Part shown: one piece after another, positions 16,495 through 23,738 of the stretch
Numbering within the stretch: the stretch's first letter is position 1
Layout: the number at the start of each line of letters is the position of its first letter
The notes under the pieces: model-generated
What the model was told of the DNA's origin: nothing
Databases searched by the model: none
What the model saw: the letters and a program-made list of their open reading frames with translations, nothing else
DNA from: CAZGKX01 sp964525945
Lineage (GTDB): Bacteria > Pseudomonadota > Gammaproteobacteria > Legionellales > Legionellaceae
DNA length: 62,597 nucleotides
Assembly (NCBI GenBank): GCA_964525945.1
Contig: CAZGKX010000006.1
Location: 1 to 62,597, forward strand
Reading direction: 5' to 3'
Translations under genes and position numbers: made by a program

Positions 16495-16650
16495 ATGAAA
16501 GCACTTTGTTGGCATGGAAAAGGTGATGTATGAGTAGATACAATGCCTGATCCAAAAATAATTAGTAATCATGACGCTATCATCAAAGTGACAGCTACGG
16601 CGATCTGCGGTTCGGATTTGCATTTGTTCGATGGTTTATGCCCACCTAGG
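16495..16650 (+). pseudogene. N-terminal fragment of a zinc-dependent alcohol dehydrogenase
   Basis: From ATG 16495 the frame reads MKALCWHGKGDV, then TGA (probably from CGA), then VDTMPDPKIISNHDAIIKV and TATAICGSDLHLFDG. This is the N-terminus of the glutathione-independent formaldehyde dehydrogenase/threonine dehydrogenase group, including the catalytic zinc ligand Cys in ICGSD. Similarity ends near 16640 and the remaining 300 or so residues are absent. It is therefore a relic, and the only thing I recognise in the 16409-16737 gap. Confidence 0.8.
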
Positions 16651-16737
16651 ACGCCAACATTTATATGGACGTTCCGGCAATCCTTTTGTATGCTAACAAA
16701 ATAATTTTATCCATCCAGCAAAAGGAATGCGTGGACA

Positions 16738-17676
16738 ATGCATTACTATTACGCATTCATGCTAACCATTTGCAGCGATTTGGTTTTCCCTGAATTGGAG
16801 GCCATGCCCGAATTGCCTGCTACGGCTGCTATTACTATAGCCTTCGGAGAAGTGCCCTTGAAGGGCTTAGATGAGCCTCTCGATACAAGTTTATTTCATC
16901 AAGCTAATCGCGACTCCTTGTGGTTAAATATCAATAATGTCGGTCGATTTTTAATCCGCAACGGTCGAGAAATTATTGTTGATCCTTGCCCTGGTACGGA
17001 TGAAGATAGCTTGCGCCTCTTTATTCTAGGGTCGTGCATGGGGGCGTTGTTGATGCAACGTGATGTATGTTTATTGCATGGCAATGTGGTCAAATTTGGA
17101 AATTTTGCGGTGTCGTTTGTGGGCAATTCAGGGGCTGGAAAATCAACACTCTGTGGCGCTTTCTTCAATCGAAATTACCCTATTTTGGCCGATGATATTT
17201 GTGCGATCAATCAACATGGATTTGTTTTACCGAGTTTTCCCCACATTAAATTATGGTCGGATGCAGCCACATGTTTGCGTATTGAAACCAAGCAGCTTAA
17301 AAAAATAAGGCCGGGCATGGACAAGTTTTCGCAGCCTTTGGCAAATAGTTTTTATAAAAAACCATTGCCCCTCAAGTTTATATATGTCTTAAACAGTCAT
17401 CAAAAAGATGAGTTCCAATTTACCAAGCAAGAGGGTATGCATAAATTACCCGCTTTGCACCACCATACCTACCGTCGGATGTATTTGAAGGGTTTGGGCA
17501 AACAAAAAAATCACCTCCAGCACTGTGTAAATATTGCATGCAATACGACGTTGGTTCATATTCATCGCCCACAAGTTGGATTTAGATTGGACGAATTGGT
17601 TGAATTAATTGAAATGGATATAAACAAACATCTTGCCAGGTTTAAGGAGAACCATGAAACAGCTAGTGCTCAATAA
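16738..17676 (+). CDS. HprK-like kinase (HPr kinase/phosphorylase-related P-loop protein)
   Basis: A 312-residue protein of the HprK-related group that accompanies PqqD-like proteins. The N-terminal 90 residues form the usual non-catalytic part (SDLVFPELE). The kinase core begins with a Walker A motif FVGNSGAGKSTLCGAF near residue 128, followed by ILADDICAI, the Walker B-like acidic pair. It lacks the complete HPr-recognition region of true HprK. In other genomes such kinases sit in RiPP or lasso-peptide clusters, where one kind phosphorylates the peptide, or beside nucleotidyltransferase and asparagine-synthase genes; none of those is here. It overlaps the following PqqD-like gene by 23 bases. 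Substrate unknown. Confidence 0.75.
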   Translation: MHYYYAFMLTICSDLVFPELEAMPELPATAAITIAFGEVPLKGLDEPLDTSLFHQANRDSLWLNINNVGRFLIRNGREIIVDPCPGTDEDSLRLFILGSCMGALLMQRDVCLLHGNVVKFGNFAVSFVGNSGAGKSTLCGAFFNRNYPILADDICAINQHGFVLPSFPHIKLWSDAATCLRIETKQLKKIRPGMDKFSQPLANSFYKKPLPLKFIYVLNSHQKDEFQFTKQEGMHKLPALHHHTYRRMYLKGLGKQKNHLQHCVNIACNTTLVHIHRPQVGFRLDELVELIEMDINKHLARFKENHETASAQ

Positions 17677-17941
17677 AAAAATCGCAAGAAACCCCAAAGT
17701 TGCTTTTACGCACATGGATAACGATCTGGTATTAATGGGGCCGGATGATGATCAATTTTACAGTGTGAACCCTACCGGCACTAAAATTTGGTCTTTATTG
17801 GAATTTAATTCTTATTCATTGCATGAAATTTGCCACAGCTTGCTGAAGGAATATGACGTTGCCGAATCCACTTGCCGCATTGACGCTCTCGCCTTTATTG
17901 AAACTATGGTGGCTAAAAATATATTGCTTTTGTCGGAGTGA
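17654..17941 (+). CDS. PqqD-like RiPP recognition element protein
   Basis: A 95-residue stand-alone RRE (PqqD fold) that in RiPP systems binds a precursor leader peptide and presents it to a modifying enzyme. Start ATG 17654 has AAGGAG at 17644-17649, inside the kinase gene. Recognisable features are DNDLVLMGPDDDQFYSVNPT and TKIWSLLEF, followed by the three-helix part LHEICHSLLKEYDV. The gene overlaps the kinase, implying coupled expression and a physical partnership. No precursor peptide, radical SAM enzyme or cyclase is recognisable within several kilobases. Confidence 0.82.
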   Translation: MKQLVLNKKIARNPKVAFTHMDNDLVLMGPDDDQFYSVNPTGTKIWSLLEFNSYSLHEICHSLLKEYDVAESTCRIDALAFIETMVAKNILLLSE

Positions 17942-17993
17942 TGCCCCCGCAATACCATCGATTTGCTGATAAAATAGACTATAGGGAATTAAT

Positions 17994-18022
17994 TTGATTC
18001 GTAAGTTTTAAATTGTTACAAT
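17994..18022 (+). promoter_or_regulatory. Sigma-70 promoter of the papain-like protease gene
   Basis: TTGATT (17994-17999), 17-base spacer, TACAAT (18017-18022). The predicted start of transcription is near 18029, which rules out the in-frame ATG at 18021 and supports ATG 18054. Confidence 0.65.
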
Positions 18023-18053
18023 GCCTGCCTTCTTATATACCACGGATGTAGAC

Positions 18054-19142
18054 ATGAAAAATTTTTTCCGCTTGACCATCGCTGTTCTCTTTGGTTTTAA
18101 TTATCAATGGTGTTCCGCTCACGCCGCGTTGCAATTGAAAGGAACGCAATCTTTTACCATTAAAAAAGACACAAGTCATCGATTGCAAGCCGGCACTCAC
18201 TCCCCTGCAGCGAAAACAATTCGTTTGCTCAACATCGAATTATCGGACAAGGCGTGGCAATCTTTGAGCACTCAACCACTCGCTTTTTCCAATGCAACAA
18301 AGGCAAGTCCAACTTCACCCTTTCCCAAGCACTTGCAATTGGGGATGAATGAAGTTCCCGTCCTGGACCAAGGTCCTTATGGTACCTGTGTGACCTTCGC
18401 AGCAACGGCAGCGGTGGATGCTGCTATGAATAAAGGCGATTACATTAGCCAACTTTGCCAGCTTGAATTTGGCACCTACTTGGAAAATGCCTCCAAAGGT
18501 CGAGCAATCAGCGGATGGGACGGCTCGTTTGGTGCTTATACTTTACAGCAAATGGAAACCTTTGGCGTCGTTCCTAAAGATGTTGAACGCGCAGGGTTTT
18601 GTGGTGGTTTAACGGCGTATCCTAGCGATGGTATTGTTCCTGACGCTGAAATGAGTATACAAGAATACACCAATTATATTCGCGACATGTCTGATTTTGA
18701 TCATTTGGTTTCATGGTCACCCTTAATGGATATCTTTCAAGCCACCACGGCCAGCTTTGATAAAAAACAACTTTTGATGGCGGTTAAAAAATCATTGAAC
18801 GAAGGTGATCGACTCACGTTTGGGGTGTTGATTTTTCTTCCCGAGCAGGGGGTTGCTGGTGCAGTTGGGCAACATGCTGTGGCGAATGACACTTGGGTGA
18901 TAACGCCGTTGATTGAAACGGTCATCAATATGCATGGATCGCATGCGGGTCATGAAATGATCATCACGGGTTACGACGATGAAGCCGTTGCTGTAGATGG
19001 CCGGGGCCGTAGCCACAAAGGGCTTTTAACCTTACGGAATTCGTGGGGAAATGACGTGGGTGATGGCGGTAATTTTTACATGTCTTACGATTACTTTACC
19101 CGCCTGGCTATCGAAACGCAGCGCATCCGTCAACTGAATTAA
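18054..19142 (+). CDS. Secreted C1-family (papain-like) cysteine protease
   Basis: A 362-residue exported protease. The signal peptide spans the first 22-24 residues (MKNFFRLTIAVLFGF...). After a pro-like region of about 80 residues, the papain core appears: VPVLDQGPYGTCVTFAA with nucleophile Cys112 and the oxyanion-hole Gln, HAGHEMIITGYDD with the catalytic His, and LTLRNSWGNDVGDGGNFYMSYDYF with the catalytic Asn. All three catalytic residues are present. The start is decided by the promoter at 17994-18022. It is a single-gene unit and ends 17 bases before a hairpin repeat. Bacterial C1 proteases are uncommon but recur in Legionella-like genomes. Its substrate may be periplasmic, extracellular or, after type II secretion, in the host. 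Confidence 0.88.
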   Translation: MKNFFRLTIAVLFGFNYQWCSAHAALQLKGTQSFTIKKDTSHRLQAGTHSPAAKTIRLLNIELSDKAWQSLSTQPLAFSNATKASPTSPFPKHLQLGMNEVPVLDQGPYGTCVTFAATAAVDAAMNKGDYISQLCQLEFGTYLENASKGRAISGWDGSFGAYTLQQMETFGVVPKDVERAGFCGGLTAYPSDGIVPDAEMSIQEYTNYIRDMSDFDHLVSWSPLMDIFQATTASFDKKQLLMAVKKSLNEGDRLTFGVLIFLPEQGVAGAVGQHAVANDTWVITPLIETVINMHGSHAGHEMIITGYDDEAVAVDGRGRSHKGLLTLRNSWGNDVGDGGNFYMSYDYFTRLAIETQRIRQLN

Positions 19143-19158
19143 TTTCCTTTCTCGACAA

Positions 19159-19189
19159 GGTGGGCACACTACGCTTTGCCCACCCTACG
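19159..19189. repeat. Hairpin repeat between convergent genes
   Basis: GGTGGGC (19159-19165) and GCCCACC (19178-19184) form a 7-base-pair stem around ACACTACGCTTT, followed by CTACG. Repeats of this general form (GTGGGCA...TGCCCACCCTAC) recur in intergenic DNA of many proteobacteria. Here it may end transcription of the convergent protease and DUF4142 genes. Confidence 0.6.
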
Positions 19190-19205
19190 CGATGTCACTG
19201 GAAAT

Positions 19206-19784
19206 TTAATGCGATAACTTACTCTCAACAGCTTTCGCTTTTTCTAAATGCACATTCACTGCTCCTCGAAAAGCAACTAAAAACTGCTTTAATTCAGGAT
19301 TGGTCACCTTCTTTAAAAAATCGTTGTCCACTAAATGAAGCACGTCAGTATGGCCTTTAATCATGGCTTGGATATAGGTGTTGTCCAAATTTTGGTCGCT
19401 TAGCTTTTTAAAGCCCATCGCATCTTTTTTTCCTTGTTTCGCCATGGATTTAGACAGTTGAGAACCCAATGGTTTTAACTGCAAAGATTTGGACAATTTT
19501 TGAATTTGATGAAAATTTTTGGTGTGGTGTGTCTTTAGGAACATCGCGTAATTTTTAACGGCAGGATCAACGTTTCTCTTCAAAACCAAAGCTGCTGCAT
19601 GCATTTCATTTCTATCAATCACCATGATATCGGCAATGATTTGTCGATCAGTGATTTGATTTTGTTTAGAATATGCAACGGTTTTGGCGGTGGGTGCCGA
19701 TGCCATGGTGGTTTCTGCCGAAAATGCCGGCATTGTTCCACAACTTAACACAGCGCAAAGCAAAACAGGTAAAACAGGTTTCAT
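19206..19784 (-). CDS. DUF4142 exported protein (ferritin-like helical bundle)
   Basis: A 192-residue periplasmic protein. Start ATG 19784 has GGAG eight bases upstream; an in-frame extension of 16 codons is unlikely because the signal peptide MKPVLPVLLCAVLSCGTMPAFSA begins here. The mature part shows the DUF4142 pattern: long helices with EMHAAALVLKRNVDPAVKNYAMFL, the conserved HH pair in KTHHTKNFHQI, and IQAMIKGHTDVLHLVDNDFL. These helices resemble ferritin-like four-helix bundles, and the family is often linked to oxidative or envelope stress. Function is not established. Confidence 0.85.
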   Translation of the reverse strand: MKPVLPVLLCAVLSCGTMPAFSAETTMASAPTAKTVAYSKQNQITDRQIIADIMVIDRNEMHAAALVLKRNVDPAVKNYAMFLKTHHTKNFHQIQKLSKSLQLKPLGSQLSKSMAKQGKKDAMGFKKLSDQNLDNTYIQAMIKGHTDVLHLVDNDFLKKVTNPELKQFLVAFRGAVNVHLEKAKAVESKLSH

Positions 19785-19968
19785 GATTTTATCTCCATTT
19801 AAAATGAATGAACGGTTGTTGGTGAGTAACAATAAGTCAAATGGTCAATTTTATGCGTTTAAACAAAGAGAGCCCGCAGCACAAAGCGATACCATTCAGA
19901 ATAACAATACCATAAAGGTGTGGGCGATACTGCTTGTGTCCAAGGTATAACCTAAAAACAAGTCTAAC

Positions 19969-20000
19969 TGGCTTAATTGTTGGGCCAAGGCTCAACCTAT
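19969..20000 (+). repeat. Dispersed palindromic repeat, copy C
   Basis: TGGCTTAATTGTTGGGCCAA then GGCTCAACCTAT. Same orientation as copy A (9778-9810), with one base pair of the palindrome changed (GGCT for GGCC). Confidence 0.75.
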
Positions 20001-20085
20001 TTGTCAATTTAAAATACAAGACTAGGCATGATATCCGGCATAATGTGTGGAGCGCAGGGCTGAGCGTGAGAGCAGGGATTTTTTG

Positions 20086-20592
20086 TTATTTTGGAGCTGA
20101 ATAGACGCCAATTAATGCCGTGGTGGCTAATACATGGCCAGTCATCGCGTTTAAAATATCATTTTTACTGACACTGGAGTTGACCGTTAGGCGCGTGTCA
20201 AGGGCATACAATTTAAAAAAATAGCGATGTGTACCTGTGGGTGGGCATGGGCCGCTGTAGCCTTTTTTATTCCAACTGTTATTGCCGCTCAGAGCTTCTT
20301 TGGGCAATGGCATGGCTGTTGAAAATTGATTCAAATGCGCGGGAATATTGAACAAAAGCCAATGCACCCAATGGCCCTTAACCCCATCTGGGTCCTCCAT
20401 GATCAATACAAAAGATTGCGTCCCAGCAGGAGCTTTGCTCCAATGCAATGGTGGTGAGATGTTTTTACCGTGGCAGGTAAAGGTAGTGGGAATCGTCGTT
20501 TCGTTATCAAAGGCGCTGCTTTGTACAGTAAAGGCGTTGGCAAATAACGGGTTAATGAACAAAAACAGCGTTAAAAATGTGTATTTAAACAT
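20086..20592 (-). CDS. YbhB/YbcL family PEBP-like exported protein
   Basis: A 168-residue protein of the phosphatidylethanolamine-binding/Raf-kinase-inhibitor-like family with a signal peptide (MFKYTFLTLFLFINPLFANA). Family motifs are present: FTCHGKNISPPLHWS, LIMEDPDG with GHWVHWLLFNIP, YSGPCPPTGTHRYFFKLYALD. The anion-binding pocket residues (DPD, HW, PPxGxHRYxF) are intact. It follows the LURP-one-like gene by 7 bases on the same strand, so both are probably one operon. Bacterial members bind small anionic ligands; no precise role is known. Confidence 0.9.
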   Translation of the reverse strand: MFKYTFLTLFLFINPLFANAFTVQSSAFDNETTIPTTFTCHGKNISPPLHWSKAPAGTQSFVLIMEDPDGVKGHWVHWLLFNIPAHLNQFSTAMPLPKEALSGNNSWNKKGYSGPCPPTGTHRYFFKLYALDTRLTVNSSVSKNDILNAMTGHVLATTALIGVYSAPK

Positions 20593-20599
20593 GGTAGAG

Positions 20600-21574
20600 T
20601 TAGTCCTCCACTGCGCTTTGATTTAAACCAAGACGTTGTTGCAACAGGTACAATATGGCTTTTTTCTCAGAGGGGGCCGTTTGCTGGGATTGCACCAAAT
20701 CCAGGCAATAATTGACAAAGCCATTGATCTTTTCTTGGGAGCCTTCGTTGACTATGGTTTCTTGGTTGACGGCCATAGTATTGTTTTTATTTTGATAATC
20801 TGTTTCCAATTGAGTCGCCAGTTGTTCAAGTTTGTTTTGATCCATGAGTTCAACGCTATCTAAATGCTGCTCTGTCATGAAGGTCGCTATTTTATCTTGC
20901 AACTCAGGGGAGGCTTGCTCGTCGGCTGCCGTGGCCGATGGGTTGTTGGCGGTTTTCATGGCCCGGTTGTTGTTTTGATCTTCCCAATATTCAAGATCGC
21001 CTTGGAAGGCTAGAACCGTTAAAAATAAATTGGGATCAATGTTTTGGGCCTTCATCCGATTTTTATTTTTAATTTCAATGGTCCAATCATTTTTTAGTCT
21101 AAAATAGGGCCTGGACATGACAGCGATGATGTTATAACTATTGCCATCGTAAATGGTAAAAGTGGTCCCCCAAAAATTCATTGCTGCATGCGCTAATTTT
21201 ANNNNNNNNNNTGAAGCAGGTGAGTAAAGCGAGAAACTTGGATAAAACGTAATGATGTTTTCTTCAACCGTTCCTAATAAGACTTTTTTATTATCGTACA
21301 CATCAAAATGCGCCCCTAAAGAAAAAAAACGCGCCGTAGCCGTGGTCACCATTTGATTGGAGTTATCATAAAAATCATACGTTAATAATAAGCTAACGAT
21401 GCGCCGATACAATGAACCCAATTTTGAGGTTTTACTTTTAATATCAAAGCTGGTGGTGTAGCTCACCCAATGTTGGGTTAAATACAGGGTGTTAGGCAGT
21501 TCATCGATAGTGAACGCGTAACTTGATCCCGTTAAAGCAAGCCCTAGCCCAAGACCACATAACCATTTTTTCAT
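20600..21574 (-). CDS. Exported LURP-one/tubby-C-like domain protein with helical C-terminus (contains N run)
   Basis: A protein of about 324 residues with a signal peptide (MKKWLCGLGLGLALTGSSYA). Residues 60-190 resemble the LURP-one-related fold (tubby C-terminal/scramblase superfamily): repeated strands such as FSLGAHFDVYDNKKVLLGTV, TFTIYDGNSYNIIAVMS and NDWTIEIKN. The C-terminal 120 residues are helical and rich in Gln, Asn and Glu, with a probable coiled coil (KLEQLATQLETDYQNK). Ten N at 21202-21211 remove four codons but keep the frame. It leads a two-gene unit with the PEBP-like protein. An exported member of this superfamily is unusual. Lipid binding at the envelope is a reasonable guess, given its partner. 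Confidence 0.6.
   Translation of the reverse strand: MKKWLCGLGLGLALTGSSYAFTIDELPNTLYLTQHWVSYTTSFDIKSKTSKLGSLYRRIVSLLLTYDFYDNSNQMVTTATARFFSLGAHFDVYDNKKVLLGTVEENIITFYPSFSLYSPASXXXXKLAHAAMNFWGTTFTIYDGNSYNIIAVMSRPYFRLKNDWTIEIKNKNRMKAQNIDPNLFLTVLAFQGDLEYWEDQNNNRAMKTANNPSATAADEQASPELQDKIATFMTEQHLDSVELMDQNKLEQLATQLETDYQNKNNTMAVNQETIVNEGSQEKINGFVNYCLDLVQSQQTAPSEKKAILYLLQQRLGLNQSAVED
21202..21211. other. Run of 10 N inside the LURP-one-like gene
   Basis: Ten undetermined bases replacing four codons. The frame is preserved on both sides. Confidence 0.95.
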
Positions 21575-21663
21575 GGATGTTTACGTATTTTAACCAGTAT
21601 GGATATATTTTGGATTGCCGTTGGCGTTTTGTCAAAAAAATAGAAGAAATACCTATTTTGCAA

Positions 21664-22539
21664 TTAAGTGAGTCCGTGGTTTATTGTTGATTTTGGGTTG
21701 TCCCAGCCCAATAAGTAACACACGTCATCATAAGCACGTTCAGTTTTTTCAAAAGTCGGGTCACAAATGCCTCCCCCAATAAGAGATGTACGGTAATTTC
21801 TATCCTTTTTTAAGCCATCTATGGATGTTTTTTGCTGCTCTTCACAGACAAAGCGTGTAATTTTTCTGAGCTGAAAGTCAAATAAAGCAATTGCTTTTGA
21901 ATCAACGGTAAAGTTAACGGGCGTTTTTGGAAGGGTTACTTTTTTAAAGATGGATTTAACTTCTTGATTGTATTCGTTTTCATCAAATAAAAACAGAGGA
22001 TTTGTTAATGGATCATAAATTTTCCAACCCTCTTGTTTGTTACCAATTTTAAGAACAAACTGATCGATTTCAGGGTATGAGAGCAGCTGTATTTGCACGT
22101 GGGTGTCTTTTAAAATGTCATACAATTCAATGCCAGAATAAGATGCTCGTTTACCACAGTTGCCAAGCCCCGTGTAGGCAAATACCGCGGCGTTTTGGAC
22201 CATAAACAACCGCTGGCTCTGTGCAATATCGGTTGGAAGGTTATCGCACCCCCAAAAAGTAGCACAGGACTCAATGCTGTCTCGTGTGAGCGAAATGGGA
22301 TAAAAAATTTTTTCCACTATACAAAGCATGATTTTTATTAGGTCGTGTTCATGCGCAATTTTTTGCCGATAAACCTCCGAAAAATGAATGGACGACACTG
22401 TGTCTAAATTGCTGGGTGGAAAGTGATGCAATTTATCAAACAACAACTCAAGTTTTGCCATTCGAGCAGTGCATTCATCGGCTGTTAGAGATGTGGCGGA
22501 TAGTTTTGTACGAATATATTCATCGAGATGCATTGGCAT
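21664..22539 (-). CDS. Transglutaminase/papain-like protein, effector candidate, catalytic His apparently replaced
   Basis: A 291-residue soluble protein. The segment VFAYTGLGNCGKRASYSGIE contains a nucleophile-like Cys in the GNCG context found in transglutaminase-like cysteine proteases and several Legionella effectors. The later segment EIDQFVLKIG, with GWKIYDP 15 residues on, corresponds to the His...Asp part (usually DHxFVxI...WxxxDPW). In this protein the His position reads Gln (DQFV) while the Asp of YDP is kept. It may therefore be inactive or use another His. No signal peptide or membrane segment is present. A tandem TTAAG repeat upstream resembles a PmrA box. I regard it as an effector candidate; the enzyme class is moderately supported. 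Confidence 0.5.
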   Translation of the reverse strand: MPMHLDEYIRTKLSATSLTADECTARMAKLELLFDKLHHFPPSNLDTVSSIHFSEVYRQKIAHEHDLIKIMLCIVEKIFYPISLTRDSIESCATFWGCDNLPTDIAQSQRLFMVQNAAVFAYTGLGNCGKRASYSGIELYDILKDTHVQIQLLSYPEIDQFVLKIGNKQEGWKIYDPLTNPLFLFDENEYNQEVKSIFKKVTLPKTPVNFTVDSKAIALFDFQLRKITRFVCEEQQKTSIDGLKKDRNYRTSLIGGGICDPTFEKTERAYDDVCYLLGWDNPKSTINHGLT

Positions 22540-22586
22540 AATATTTTTTGCAGTAATTAATTGAATTAAATTTTAGCAAAAAAAGC

Positions 22587-22602
22587 TTAAGGGACTGTTA
22601 AG
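22587..22602 (-). promoter_or_regulatory. Possible PmrA-type direct repeat upstream of the 22539 gene
   Basis: On the minus strand, CTTAACAGTCCCTTAAG has two cTTAA units exactly 11 bases apart, as in the published PmrA consensus of Legionella and Coxiella (cTTAAtATT-N2-cTTAAtATT). The ATT halves are poorly conserved. It lies about 50 bases before the start codon, with a TAAAAT -10-like sequence downstream. Confidence 0.35.
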
Positions 22603-22730
22603 GACTTTAACAAAATAAATTGAGAAAATTCTTGGCAAGTTATCTCCGATACCTTGGCATTTTTGATATTCCTACAAACCTTCTTATGCATAAGAATTTA
22701 TATTGGGAGAGCCCCTCTTCAATGCCACCC

Positions 22731-23543
22731 TTAGGCGAGCTCTGCGATGGCAATTGAAATTTTCATGCTGTCTTCATACGGCGTAGGAAACAGTTTATAA
22801 ATTAATTGATTGCTGACGGAACGTAATACGGCATGTGGTAACAACGGGTGCACCAAGCCGCTCACAAACCACCCGCCATTGATAAAAAAGTCATAAATTT
22901 CTTTTTCATTCATTAATTTTATTTTAATTTCTTCTTCTTTGATGGCCACCAGTCGAAAGCCATTGTCGGTGAGTGTGGCTTGCAAATCATTTAAATTTTG
23001 CGGCACGTACACCGTTTTCATGGCTTTTTTAACGTGATTTGCCACCAATTTGTTGAAGGGATTGGATGATTTTTCAAGTTTGGAGAGAAACGTTTGCGCC
23101 AATGGAAAAGACGACATGGTATTGGTCACAATGGAAATAATGCCTGATTGGGCAATTAATTTCTTACTTTCATGGAGTATTTGCGGCAAGGGGACATAGG
23201 CTGTGACAAAGTGAGCGATAATTAAATCAAAATCATGTTTCTTAATGAGCGTGGATGCGTGGGCGATATCGCCGTAGTAGGTGGTGCAATCAAACAGTAA
23301 TTTCGCTTTTTTTAACATGTTTTCAGAAATGTCCAAACCATGCAACTCAGCATTGGGACAGGCTTGTTGATAAGGCAGTAAATCAGTGCCATCACCCATG
23401 CCCAATGCTAACATAGACTTGTATTCCTGGCGTTGTTGTATCGCCATATTAACAGCCACTCGTTTCGCCTTGTTCAAAACCTCACCGCTTTTGTTTTGAT
23501 TATAAGTGCGAGCCACTTTGTCATATATTTGTTCTATTTGCAT
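22731..23543 (-). CDS. Class I SAM-dependent methyltransferase
   Basis: A 270-residue Rossmann-fold methyltransferase. Start ATG 23543 (MQIEQIYDKVARTYN), the usual N-terminus for this group; a 53-codon upstream extension starting at TTG is hydrophobic and unrelated. Motif I is LALGMGDGTDL, motif II ends in LHGLDISENM, and the post-motif segment is DFDLIIAHFVTAYVPL. The acceptor is not predictable. The C-terminal third carries a segment (IYDFFINGGWFVSGL) seen in SAM methyltransferases of small molecules. It is divergent from coq7 with about 195 bases between, and is not UbiE or UbiG. Confidence 0.8.
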   Translation of the reverse strand: MQIEQIYDKVARTYNQNKSGEVLNKAKRVAVNMAIQQRQEYKSMLALGMGDGTDLLPYQQACPNAELHGLDISENMLKKAKLLFDCTTYYGDIAHASTLIKKHDFDLIIAHFVTAYVPLPQILHESKKLIAQSGIISIVTNTMSSFPLAQTFLSKLEKSSNPFNKLVANHVKKAMKTVYVPQNLNDLQATLTDNGFRLVAIKEEEIKIKLMNEKEIYDFFINGGWFVSGLVHPLLPHAVLRSVSNQLIYKLFPTPYEDSMKISIAIAELA

Positions 23544-23738
23544 GTACGAATCAACAGTAGAAAGAATTAAATAATATCGGCTTATGGTGATATTGCAAGA
23601 CTTCAAAAAAGTATTTATTGCGAAAGCGCATAAATCAACTTTTTTTAAGCACTCTGTGTTTAAAACAAGATAGATTGCGGCTTCTTTATTTGGAACAATC
23701 AAGCTACTATATAAATACCCTTGCTATGCCCATGAATT

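Noticed and set aside
18021..18053. Earlier ATG for the papain-like protease
   Set aside because: It overlaps the -10 box and precedes the predicted transcription start; ATG 18054 gives a proper signal peptide.
19837..20019. 60-codon minus-strand frame downstream of the PEBP gene
   Set aside because: Contains the dispersed palindrome, no ribosome-binding site, no similarity; likely chance.
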